The position numbers and the translations under genes were made by a program. A stretch of DNA of 7,064 nt from Candidatus Omnitrophota bacterium (GTDB lineage Bacteria; Omnitrophota; Gorgyraeia; Duberdicusellales; 4484-171), in assembly GCA_003644405.1 (NCBI GenBank), contig QNCE01000068.1, positions 1 to 7,064 on the forward strand, given 5' to 3'. A model generated the notes under the pieces. The model searched no databases. It was not told where the DNA came from and saw only the letters and a program-made list of their open reading frames with translations. Positions within the stretch are counted from its first letter, which is position 1. Every line of letters begins with the position of its first letter. Of this stretch, positions 1 to 6,790 are shown one piece after another.

Positions 1-369
1 ATCTTAAAACTCTCTATCCATCAGGATAAAGTAACTTAAAACTGTTTCTCTCAACTACTTCCTTAACTCCACTTGCTTCATGAACATAAAGCATATCTTT
101 TAACTCTATAAATCCTCCAGGATTGTCGGCGATATAGACCTCAAACCCCTCTCCTTAAAAATCTGGCCCGTGGCTTCTATAACTACAGGATGAGTAGTAA
201 TCGCTTCGGAGAGAGGGGCTCCCATAAGAAGATTGGGCTTTAAGAGAATCTTATCTTGAGTGCTAACAGCATCAAAGATAGAAAAATAGTTATCTAAAGC
301 TCTTTCAATCTTCTCTTTCAATATATCCTTATGATACTCCTTTCCTTCTAAAACTACTACTTTAGACAT
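1..369 (-). pseudogene. DUF362-family protein, frameshifted and cut by window edge
   Basis: The frame from the ATG at 369 encodes 87 residues ending in a TAG at 106-108. Residues 1-75 match the N-terminus of DUF362 proteins: KILLKPNLL (40-48), ITTHPVVIEA (57-66) and FKERG (71-75). After that the conserved sequence continues only in the -1 frame, where GAG at 142 begins EVYIADNPGG, matching the family's GDSPGG-like motif, and runs through ELKDMLYVHEASGVKEVV to a TAG at 14-16. The original frame beyond residue 76 looks like noise. So there is one frameshift near 142-149 and a second stop further on, or sequence errors. Family members often carry 4Fe-4S ferredoxin motifs in the C-terminal part, which would lie outside the window; the function is not well defined. 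The ATG abuts the tatD stop, so it belonged to this operon. If the frameshift is an artefact or is programmed, it should be read as a partial CDS. Confidence 0.7.
142..148 (-). other. GGGTTTG heptamer at the DUF362 frame change
   Basis: Read in the DUF362 frame, the minus strand is G GGT TTG, the X XXY YYZ form of a -1 slippery site. Slipping back one base gives GAG as the next codon, precisely where homology resumes. An AAGGAG (151-156) lies 2 bases upstream and a 5-bp hairpin (AATCC/GGATT, 111-124) starts 17 bases downstream. Neither spacing matches classical -1 stimulators, so function is uncertain. Confidence 0.3.
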
Positions 370-1125
370 CTAGATTCTAAAAGCCTCTTTAGCATTGGCC
401 AAAACCCTCTGAGACAGCTCCTCTAAAGAAATCTCTTTAAGTTGGGCGACAAAACTATATACATCTTTTATATTCAAAGGGTGCGACTTTTTCCCATTTA
501 TAAACATATAAGGAGAATCGGTCTCTAGGAGAAGATTTTCAAAAGGAACAGCTTTTAAAGCTTCTATGATTTCCCTCTTTTTTCTTAATATATTTAAAGA
601 AAAGGAAACCCATCCATCTTTTCTCAAAATCTTTTCTAATACTTTTCTATCTTGAGAGAAGCAATGAAAAATTACCTTACGATAGGAAGAAAAATATTCA
701 TCTAGAATATCAAACAAAGACGAAGAATTCCATCGATTATGAACTACTATTGGCAGATCTAACCTTTTTGCTAATTCTATAAATCTCTTAAAAACCTTCG
801 CCTGAGTTTCAAAAGATGCTTGGGATTTATAATCCAGACCAATCTCTCCAATACCTACTACCTTCTTACTTTGATGAGATAACTCTTCAAATTCATTTAT
901 AACTTCTTCCTTGAAACTATCAGCCCCTAAGGGATGAAATCCTAAGCAGGAGTAAATGAAAGAGTATTGGGAAGATAGAGTAACAGAAAGTCTTGCACTA
1001 TAAGAATCTGTGCTTACATCAATAAAGATAAATTTTTTCTCTCCTAAAGTAAATAGCTCTTCTCTTAAGTGAATATCTAGAGAATTTATATGACAGTGTG
1101 TATCTATCAGGGCGCCAGAAGCCAT
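370..1125 (-). CDS. tatD: TatD-family metal-dependent hydrolase
   Basis: A 251-residue TIM-barrel amidohydrolase-superfamily protein of the TatD/YcfH/YabD group. Characterised members are metal-dependent DNases, but the physiological substrate of a given member is usually unknown. Expected metal-site residues are present: D8, H10 and H12 (IDTHCH), E94 (GEIGLDY), H129 (IVVHNR), H154 (IFHCFS) and D203 (LETDSPY). The segment GKKSHPLNI (211-219) replaces the common GKRNEPxNV, and RWNSSS follows the H129 motif where RDAxxD is common, so the protein is somewhat divergent but complete for metal ligands. Its position after metG is a frequent arrangement in bacteria. The ATG at 1125 puts DTH at residue 8, as is normal, though no ribosome binding site is visible. 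The TAG stop is immediately followed by the ATG of the DUF362 gene (TAGATG). Confidence 0.92.
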   Translation of the reverse strand: MASGALIDTHCHINSLDIHLREELFTLGEKKFIFIDVSTDSYSARLSVTLSSQYSFIYSCLGFHPLGADSFKEEVINEFEELSHQSKKVVGIGEIGLDYKSQASFETQAKVFKRFIELAKRLDLPIVVHNRWNSSSLFDILDEYFSSYRKVIFHCFSQDRKVLEKILRKDGWVSFSLNILRKKREIIEALKAVPFENLLLETDSPYMFINGKKSHPLNIKDVYSFVAQLKEISLEELSQRVLANAKEAFRI

Positions 1126-1166
1126 TAAACTGCAAATAAGATTTATGAAATTATCAATTAAAGAGC
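1126..1166 (-). other. metG-tatD intergenic gap, no signal seen
   Basis: This 41-base AT-rich spacer is the only true gap between genes in the window. I see no hairpin with a T-tract, no convincing -35/-10 pair and no Shine-Dalgarno before the tatD ATG. The tatD frame is open back through the gap to a TGA inside metG (1180-1182), but without an ATG, GTG or TTG in that stretch. Confidence 0.6.
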
Positions 1167-2702
1167 TTAAAGAATACTCTCATCTATCCGAGGAAAAAGA
1201 GGGGACCCTTTCTGAGTGATAAATCCCTCAGTTTTCCAACATACCTCGTCTAAGGTTAAATTCTCTTTTAAACTGCTTTGGCCTAACTGAGATAGAATAT
1301 CTGCCCCTGCTTTAGGAAGGAAAGGAGAAACATACACTGTCACTATCCTTATTCCCTCCAGAAGAGAAAATAAAAAGTATTTTAACTCCTCTATTCTCCT
1401 TTCTCTCCACATAATCCAAGGCTTCTTATCCTCAATAAATTTATTCATAAGATTTATAAAAGACCAAACTCTTTCTAGAGCAGAAGAAAATTCTAAACTG
1501 TCCATAAAGGGAACATAACTTTTGCTCAAATCGTCCAACAAAGGTTTAAACTCCAAAGGCGGTTCTCTCTTCAAGGAAGAAACTTTGCCTCCAAAGTATT
1601 TCTCACTCATATTAAGAACTCTAAATACCAAATTTCCCAAATCATTAGCTAGATCAGAATTTATCCTTTTTATAAATTTTTCTCGGGAAAAGTTACCATC
1701 TAATCCAAAAGGAATTTCTCTTAAAAGGAAGTATCTTAAAGCATCGCTACCAAATTCTTCTATACAATCAAATGGATTAACAATATTCCCCTTTGACTTA
1801 GACATCTTCTCTTGTTCTACCAGCCACCACCCATGAGCGAAGACAGTATTGGGAGGAGAAAGGTCTAAAGCATGTAAGATGATGGGCCAGAAGATGGCGT
1901 GTTGCCTTAAGATATCTTTACCAATAAAATGGCAATCCGCAGGCCACCACTTCCTAAAATTTTCCTCTTGGTAGTAAAACCCTACTCCGCTTATGTAATT
2001 AAGGAGAGCATCAAACCACACATACACCACATAGTTAGAATCTCCAGGAAATTCTATCCCCCAACTTACTCTATGCTTAGGACGGGAAATGCATAAGTCA
2101 TTTAAGGAATTGGCTTCAAGAAATCCTACCACCTCATTATATCGAATAGATGGTTTTACAGCCCCAGGATTATCTTTAAGATAACTCTTTAGCCATTCCT
2201 GGTACTTAGAAAGTTTAAAAAAATAATTATCCTCTTTTATTTCTTCTAAAGGTCTTTTACACTCCGGACACCTACCCTCTGTTTCTTTAACTTGTGTCTC
2301 GCTAAAGAAAGATTCACAAGGGATACAATAAAAACCTTTATAAGTAGATTTGTAAATATCACCTTTATCCCAAAGTATTTCAATAACCTTCTTAACTACC
2401 TTTTTATGAAGCTCATCAGTAGTTCTTATAAAAAAATCGTAAGAAATATCCAACATTTTCCAAAGCTTTTGAAAGTTAGCCACAACTTCATCGGCAAACT
2501 CCTTGGGAGACTTACCCTTAGCTTGGGCTGCCTCCCTTACTTTCTCTCCATGTTCATCAGTCCCAGTAAGAAAAAAAACCTCATCTTTTTTAAGGCGTTT
2601 AAACCGTGCTAAGGTATCAGCGGCAATATTTGTGTAAGCATGCCCTATATGAGGAGAAGCATTAACATAGTAAAGAGGGGTGGTCAAATAAAACTTACTC
2701 AT
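1167..2702 (-). CDS. metG: Methionyl-tRNA synthetase (MetRS)
   Basis: This class I synthetase charges elongator and initiator tRNA-Met. The N-terminus TTPLYYVNASPHIGHAYT carries the HIGH motif (18-21), followed by FLTGTDEHGEK (44-54). The connective domain holds a single four-cysteine zinc knuckle, C126-x2-C129 and C145-x2-C148. VVYVWFDALLNYISG (225-239) and HFIGKDILRQHAIFWP (258-273) form the methionine and ATP site, and KMSKSKGN (299-306) is the second signature. The helical anticodon-binding domain follows, with the expected NLMNKFIEDKKPW segment. At 511 residues it ends there and lacks the C-terminal EMAP-like tRNA-binding and dimerisation domain found in longer MetRS, so it is probably monomeric (inference). 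The start overlaps the ricT stop by 8 bases (ATGAGTAA). No strong Shine-Dalgarno is seen, consistent with coupled translation. Confidence 0.97.
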   Translation of the reverse strand: MSKFYLTTPLYYVNASPHIGHAYTNIAADTLARFKRLKKDEVFFLTGTDEHGEKVREAAQAKGKSPKEFADEVVANFQKLWKMLDISYDFFIRTTDELHKKVVKKVIEILWDKGDIYKSTYKGFYCIPCESFFSETQVKETEGRCPECKRPLEEIKEDNYFFKLSKYQEWLKSYLKDNPGAVKPSIRYNEVVGFLEANSLNDLCISRPKHRVSWGIEFPGDSNYVVYVWFDALLNYISGVGFYYQEENFRKWWPADCHFIGKDILRQHAIFWPIILHALDLSPPNTVFAHGWWLVEQEKMSKSKGNIVNPFDCIEEFGSDALRYFLLREIPFGLDGNFSREKFIKRINSDLANDLGNLVFRVLNMSEKYFGGKVSSLKREPPLEFKPLLDDLSKSYVPFMDSLEFSSALERVWSFINLMNKFIEDKKPWIMWRERRIEELKYFLFSLLEGIRIVTVYVSPFLPKAGADILSQLGQSSLKENLTLDEVCWKTEGFITQKGSPLFPRIDESIL

Positions 2703-3471
2703 TTATAGGATAAGTTATCTTCTCCATTCCTCCATCCTCAAACTCTATATAAACCAATCTTTTTAACACATTTACAGAGACTACCTTTCCCCTACCTCGA
2801 GAAGTATGGATAGTCTGACCCTCACGGGGAAGATTGCGAGAAAATTCACGATAGTTCTTATACTCATAAAATAAACAGCACATAAGCCTTCCACAAATTC
2901 CTGATATTTTAGAAGGATTTAGAGGGAGTCGCTGAATCTTTGCCATCTTGATACTCACCGGCTCAAAATTTTTTAGAAAAGAAACACAACATAAACTTCT
3001 ACCACAAGGTCCTATACCTCCAAAGAGCCGAGCCTCGTCTCTTACCCCAATCTGTCGCATTTCTATTCTTATTCTAAAAATCTTAGCTAAGTCTTTTACC
3101 AGCTCACGAAAATCAACCCTTCCTTCTGCAGTAAAATAAAAAATTACTTTTTTCTTATCGAAAGAATACTCTGCTTCAACTAACTTCATCTTTAACTTAT
3201 GTTCTTTTACCTTCCGTGCACAAATCTGCAAAGCATCTTTTGCCTGCTTAGCATTTTCTTTTACTTGCTTTATATCTTCAGGAGTCATCTTCCTTACTAT
3301 CTTTTTTAAGTTGGCAGAGGGGTGCTCCTCCTCGCTAACTTCCAAAACCTCTCCATAATCTAATCCTCTATCTGCTTCTACAATTACTTTATCTTGAGAC
3401 TTAACTTCAAAAGGAGCCAGATAACTTAAAATGTTACCTGCCTCTCTTAATCTTACTAAAGCTACTTTCAT
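2695..3471 (-). CDS. ricT: PSP1-domain protein, RicT/YaaT family
   Basis: This is a 258-residue PSP1-domain protein. In Bacillus subtilis the family member RicT (YaaT) forms the Ric complex with RicA and RicF, carries Fe-S clusters, and affects RNA processing, sporulation and competence; that role is family knowledge and is not shown here. The N-terminus (about 3-45) has the expected DKVIVEADRGLDYGEV motif. A helical stretch spans about 63-95, followed by the PSP1 core. Two conserved cysteine clusters stand out: GPCGRSLCC (C156, C161, C162) and SGICGRLMCC (C193, C198, C199), plausible cluster ligands. The C-terminal part (218-255) looks like a small beta domain (REGQTIHTSRGRGKV). Its place just after holB is the same as in Firmicutes. 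No RicA or RicF partner is in the window. The ATG at 3471 follows an AAGG with good spacing. Confidence 0.93.
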   Translation of the reverse strand: MKVALVRLREAGNILSYLAPFEVKSQDKVIVEADRGLDYGEVLEVSEEEHPSANLKKIVRKMTPEDIKQVKENAKQAKDALQICARKVKEHKLKMKLVEAEYSFDKKKVIFYFTAEGRVDFRELVKDLAKIFRIRIEMRQIGVRDEARLFGGIGPCGRSLCCVSFLKNFEPVSIKMAKIQRLPLNPSKISGICGRLMCCLFYEYKNYREFSRNLPREGQTIHTSRGRGKVVSVNVLKRLVYIEFEDGGMEKITYPINE

Positions 3472-3472
3472 C

Positions 3473-4255
3473 TTACCTTGAAACTAAATTTAAAAGGTTC
3501 ACTGCTAAGTTAATGTTTAAATTATCCAACTCATTAAGAAGTGTAATAGCTCTTTCTAAAATCTCTAGAACTTTATTAAGATTTCTTTTAAAGTGAGGAA
3601 TTATCTCATAACTAATAGAACTTATCAACAAATTTTTATTTTTAATTATACCAAAAATTACATAATCCCTCAAAAAAACTATTACATCGGAAAAAAATTT
3701 TTTCGCCTCTTCTCTACTTTTAAATACAGGGAGTCTACCCTCTATTAAGAAATCTCTTAATACTTCCTTAGAATAAAGATGAGGAAACTCATTAATTGTA
3801 GGAAAATAGATTTTTTTACAACGAGAAAGTATCGTAGGAAAAATCATATCAGGACGAGAGCTGATAAGGATAAGGAGCGAATCATTAGGAGGCTCTTCTA
3901 AAGTCTTTAAAAAAGCATTAGAAGCTTCTTCAGTGAGATTATGAGCATTGTTTACAATTAGAACTTTCTTTAGTAAATTTGTGCTTTTATAAGCAAGAAA
4001 CTGCTGGGCTGCACGAATATTTTCAATCTTTATAGTAGAAGGTTCATCGATACAGAAAATATCATAGGAAACGCTTCTTTCAAATTCTCTACAACTCCCA
4101 CAACAATTACAGAAATAATCACTGTTTGAACAATTTATTAGTTTACCGATATCTAAACTAAAAGATAGTAAGTTATTTCCTACAAATAGATAAGAAGTGC
4201 TTACAAGGTTACTCTTTTTAAGAAGAGAAAAGTAATCTAGAATTTTTTTATACAT
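3473..4255 (-). CDS. holB: DNA polymerase III delta' subunit (clamp loader)
   Basis: This looks like the delta' subunit of the clamp loader, which works with DnaX (tau/gamma) and delta to place the beta clamp on primed DNA. Seen in sequence: SYLFVG opening the AAA+ core, a zinc module with C42 and then C49-x2-C52-x2-C55 (an extra C51 lies inside it), NLTEEASNAFLKTLEEPP (106-123), and the SRC arginine-finger motif at 144-146 (ILSRCKKIYF). The P-loop is lost: where a GxxGxGKT would be, the protein has GNNLLSFSLDIGK, and the Walker B-like region reads VLIVNNAHNL. Loss of ATP binding is known for delta' but not for DnaX, which supports this call. At 260 residues it is shorter than the roughly 330 of well-studied delta', with a reduced C-terminal domain. 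It starts inside tmk and ends one base before ricT. Confidence 0.9.
   Translation of the reverse strand: MYKKILDYFSLLKKSNLVSTSYLFVGNNLLSFSLDIGKLINCSNSDYFCNCCGSCREFERSVSYDIFCIDEPSTIKIENIRAAQQFLAYKSTNLLKKVLIVNNAHNLTEEASNAFLKTLEEPPNDSLLILISSRPDMIFPTILSRCKKIYFPTINEFPHLYSKEVLRDFLIEGRLPVFKSREEAKKFFSDVIVFLRDYVIFGIIKNKNLLISSISYEIIPHFKRNLNKVLEILERAITLLNELDNLNINLAVNLLNLVSR
3476..3479 (-). promoter_or_regulatory. Ribosome binding site for ricT
   Basis: AAGG lies in the last sense codons of holB, four bases (TAAG) before the ricT ATG at 3471. It is one of the few clear Shine-Dalgarno-like sites here and supports that start. Because it sits inside holB and beside its TAA, re-initiation by ribosomes finishing holB is likely. 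Confidence 0.5.
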
Positions 4256-4869
4256 TTCTTTCTCAAAAAATCGTCAACGATTTTTTTAATACTACTGTAA
4301 ATTTCCTTTAAACTCCTATCAGCATTTACTACCTTTACACGCAAAGGTTCTTTTTTAGCAATCGCTCTGTATCCTCTTCTTAGTCGATAATGAAAACTTA
4401 AAGGCCTTTTCTCAATTCTATCTTTATCCTTAATTCTTTTAAGCCCCTTCTTTACACTCCCATCCAAAAGAATAGTAAGGTCAGGCTTTATCCCTAAAGA
4501 AAAAATATTAACTACCTTCTCTACCATTTTACCTAACTTTAACCCATAGCCTTGGTAAGCTATGGTAGAATCGTAGAATCTGTCACAAATGATTACATCG
4601 TAATCTTTAAAAGCTTTTTTAAGTTTTTCTTCGATAAGTTGAGTTCTTGCTGCTAAGTAGAGAAGAAGCTCAGTACAAGGAGAAATTACTTTTTTCTTAT
4701 CTAAAAGTATATTTCTTAAAAGTTCACCAACTTTAGTAGACCCAGGTTCTCTAAATATCTTTACTGAAAGCCTCTTCTTTTTCAAATACCTTACCAAGAA
4801 AGATATTATACTGCTTTTACCGCTTCCTTCTAAACCCTCAAAGGTTATAAATAAAGCACGCTTACTCAC
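4237..4869 (-). CDS. tmk: Thymidylate kinase (dTMP kinase)
   Basis: It phosphorylates dTMP to dTDP with ATP, the committed step to dTTP for DNA synthesis. From the GTG at 4869 (210 residues) the P-loop is EGLEGSGKSS (11-20), the dTMP-binding segment is REPGST (40-45; usually REPGGT), and DRFYDSTIAYQG (96-107) is the DR[YF] signature. The basic lid is around 144-167 and includes the RIEKRP and RLRRGY segments. I prefer GTG 4869 because it forms a GTGA overlap with the cysS stop and gives the short N-terminus typical of the family; another GTG at 4884 would add five residues and a 19-base overlap. The 3' end overlaps holB by 19 bases. The lysine-rich tail (KKCIKKF) is unremarkable. Pairing with holB matches the replication-gene cluster seen in many bacteria. 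Confidence 0.95.
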   Translation of the reverse strand: MSKRALFITFEGLEGSGKSSIISFLVRYLKKKRLSVKIFREPGSTKVGELLRNILLDKKKVISPCTELLLYLAARTQLIEEKLKKAFKDYDVIICDRFYDSTIAYQGYGLKLGKMVEKVVNIFSLGIKPDLTILLDGSVKKGLKRIKDKDRIEKRPLSFHYRLRRGYRAIAKKEPLRVKVVNADRSLKEIYSSIKKIVDDFLRKKCIKKF

Positions 4870-6260
4870 CGCTTCATCCGCCACCGTGTAGTACCGTCAG
4901 ATAAATCTTCTAAAATTATCCCTTTTTGTGCTAACTCTTCTCTTATTTTGTCCGCTTCTTTAAATTTTTTCTCTTGGCGCAATCTCCTCCTTTGATAAAT
5001 TTTCTCCTCAATATACTTTTTAAACTCCTCAGGTAGTGGAATCTCTTCCTCAAAGAGAGAGAATATATTTCCTACCGTCAAAAGGAAATTTTTGACCTCT
5101 CCCAGAAACTCCTTGCTCTTATTTTTACTGACCAAAGTAGGTAAAGAAAATAGTAAAGCTTTAGCTTGAGGCATATTAAAGTCATCATCCATAGCTATTT
5201 CAAAATCTCGAATAAGACTAAGAACCTCTTCTCTCCTTATAGGAAGAATAGGGATATCTTTTAAATAATCATAAACGATATACAACCTCTTTCTTTGAGC
5301 TTCTGCCTCCTCTAATCTTTCCCAATCAAAATCAAGAGGAGAAGTATAATGAGCGGAAAGATAAAATAATTTGAGAGCTTCCTGAGGAAATCTTCTGGTT
5401 ACTTCTTTAATAGTAAAAAAATTACCCAGAGATTTAGCCATTTTTTCTTTGTTAAAGGTAATAAGGCCATGGTGGAGCCAATATCGAGAAAAAGGTAAAT
5501 TCCCTATACTCTCTGATTGAGCTATTTCGTTTTCATGGTGAGGAAAGATTAAATCTTTACCTCCTCCATGAATATCTAAAGGGGAACCCAAAAATCTTTC
5601 TGCCATAACCGAACATTCTATATGCCAGCCTGGTCTTCCTTCACCAAAGGGAGAGAACCAATAAGGCTCTCCTTCTTTTCTCCTCTTCCAGAGGGCAAAA
5701 TCAAAAGGGTCTTCCTTTAAAGAATCTTTCTCTATCCGTACTCCTTGGAAAAGTTCATCTAACTTTTTTCCAGAAAGTTTTCCATAGGAAGTAAACTTTC
5801 TTACTCTGAAATAAACATTACCTTCTCTCTGGTAAGCATAGTCTTTATCGATTATTCTTTTTATGAAATCTACCATATAAGGAACATTCTCTGTAGCTTT
5901 TGGTTCAACATCTGCAGGAGGTAAATTTAATAGGTCTAAATCCTCATAGTAACTTTTAATGTAGGTTTCTCTTACTAACGCAAAGGCTTCCTCCAAAGAT
6001 ATTCCTCTCTCTTGACTCCATTGTCTAGCTTTAGTGATTATTTTATCATCGACATCAGTGATATTTCTTACAAATTTTACTTTAAATCCTTTATAGGTTA
6101 GATATCTCCTCATTACTTCAAAAATATATAAGGAACGTCCGTGACCAATGTGGCAATGGTCATAAACAGTTACTCCACATGAGTAAATCTTGACTAAAGG
6201 AGGAGAAAGTGGCTTAAACTCTTCCTTCTGTCTGGTTAGAGTATTAAATATCCTTAACAT
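4866..6260 (-). CDS. cysS: Cysteinyl-tRNA synthetase (CysRS)
   Basis: This class I synthetase attaches cysteine to tRNA-Cys in the cytoplasm. I choose the ATG at 6260 (464 residues), because the family typically begins close to LRIFNTLTRQKEEF; the open frame extends back to a TTG at 6290 that would add ten residues without homology. The catalytic HIGH is at 37-40 and the second signature is KMAKS (273-277), a variant of KMSKS. The zinc ligands by comparison with E. coli are C28 (YSCGVTVYD), C216 (WHIECS), H241 and E245 (FPHHENE). ITDVDDKI (67-74) and DIHGGGKDLIFPHHE are also hallmarks. A C-terminal helical domain ends in the usual basic KEADKIREEL segment. The start overlaps the ispF stop by 7 bases and the TGA stop overlaps a tmk GTG by 4 bases, so translation is probably coupled on both sides. 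Identification is secure. Confidence 0.97.
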   Translation of the reverse strand: MLRIFNTLTRQKEEFKPLSPPLVKIYSCGVTVYDHCHIGHGRSLYIFEVMRRYLTYKGFKVKFVRNITDVDDKIITKARQWSQERGISLEEAFALVRETYIKSYYEDLDLLNLPPADVEPKATENVPYMVDFIKRIIDKDYAYQREGNVYFRVRKFTSYGKLSGKKLDELFQGVRIEKDSLKEDPFDFALWKRRKEGEPYWFSPFGEGRPGWHIECSVMAERFLGSPLDIHGGGKDLIFPHHENEIAQSESIGNLPFSRYWLHHGLITFNKEKMAKSLGNFFTIKEVTRRFPQEALKLFYLSAHYTSPLDFDWERLEEAEAQRKRLYIVYDYLKDIPILPIRREEVLSLIRDFEIAMDDDFNMPQAKALLFSLPTLVSKNKSKEFLGEVKNFLLTVGNIFSLFEEEIPLPEEFKKYIEEKIYQRRRLRQEKKFKEADKIREELAQKGIILEDLSDGTTRWRMKR

Positions 6261-6790
6261 ACCTGTTTTAGGAGAACCACAGCTAAACAAGCTATTGCGT
6301 CTTTTCCTCCTAGAAGTTCTAACTTCTCTCTTGATTTTATTTTAAAGTTTATCCTTTCTATTTTGAATATCTTTCTAAGAGAAGTTACTATTTTCCTCTT
6401 ATAAGGAAAAAGCCGTAATCTATCTAAAATTACTGTTACATCTATATTTACAATTTCCAACTTACCTTTTATTTTCTTTAAAACCAAATTAACGATATTT
6501 TTGCTGCTCATCCCTTGAAGCTTCTTTTTATTAGGAGGAAAATAATCACCAATATCTCCTAAACCTGCTCCTCCTAGAATAGCATCACAGATAGCATGGA
6601 GGACAACATCTCCATCAGAGACCGCTTCTAACCCCCAAGGATAATCAATTTCCCATCCTCCTAAAACCAATTTCTTTCTTCTTTTAGTGAATCTATGAAC
6701 ATCAAAGCCTAAACCTACTAAAGAAATTTTTTGATTCAAATTATCGAAAGATTCCTTCTCTAGTTTAACCTTTAGAAAACTTTTTTTCAT
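6254..6790 (-). CDS. ispF: IspF, 2-C-methyl-D-erythritol 2,4-cyclodiphosphate synthase
   Basis: In this family the enzyme cyclises CDP-methylerythritol 2-phosphate to the cyclodiphosphate with release of CMP, in the MEP isoprenoid pathway; it is normally a trimer with an active-site metal. The metal ligands are visible: D30 and H32 in GFDVHRF and H65 in DVVLHAICDA. GLGDIGDYFPP (about 76-86) and NIDVTVILD (115-123) are also typical. The ATG at 6790 gives 178 residues, with about 22 more before the DVH motif than usual; a TTG at 6739 would remove 17 of them and most of the ispD overlap. Oddities: the His of the usual HSDGD is Val57, and the usual TTTEKLGFTGRGEGIA region reads KSREKLELLGGKDAIA. 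The fold and family are clear; the start and degree of activity are less so. The stop overlaps the cysS ATG by 7 bases. Confidence 0.88.
   Translation of the reverse strand: MKKSFLKVKLEKESFDNLNQKISLVGLGFDVHRFTKRRKKLVLGGWEIDYPWGLEAVSDGDVVLHAICDAILGGAGLGDIGDYFPPNKKKLQGMSSKNIVNLVLKKIKGKLEIVNIDVTVILDRLRLFPYKRKIVTSLRKIFKIERINFKIKSREKLELLGGKDAIACLAVVLLKQVC

Noticed and set aside
14..16. Amber (TAG) recoding, such as pyrrolysine, in the DUF362 frame
   Set aside because: TAG ends tatD and tmk normally in this window, and the reading frame is already broken upstream; nonsense mutation or error is more likely.
111..124. Hairpin AATCC-TGGA-GGATT as a terminator or frameshift stimulator
   Set aside because: The stem is only 5 bp, has no T-tract after it, lies 17 bases from the heptamer, and coincides with codons for the conserved NPGG motif.
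1522..1836. Plus-strand ORF of 104 codons
   Set aside because: It lies wholly antisense within metG, has no recognisable domain, and metG is intact with all expected motifs across the same bases.
2292..2612. Plus-strand ORF of 106 codons
   Set aside because: It is antisense to the conserved catalytic and zinc regions of metG; its composition is what the complement of an AT-rich synthetase gene would give.
2948..3139. Plus-strand ORF of 63 codons
   Set aside because: It is antisense to the conserved PSP1 core of ricT, with no ribosome binding site or family match seen.
4870..4884. GTG start at 4884 for tmk
   Set aside because: It adds only MADEA upstream of the conserved start region and a 19-base overlap; GTG at 4869 gives a GTGA stop-start junction. 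The upstream start cannot be fully excluded.
6261..6290. TTG start at 6290 for cysS, adding ten residues
   Set aside because: The extra residues (MFSCGSPKTG) are not part of the family and would deepen the overlap with ispF; ATG at 6260 gives a normal N-terminus.
6776..6787. dnaX-like A AAA AAG heptamer as a programmed -1 frameshift in ispD
   Set aside because: In the -1 frame a TAA follows after only two codons (GTT TTC TAA), so slippage would just truncate or slightly alter the IspD tail; only a +1 shift or a lost A gives the fusion.
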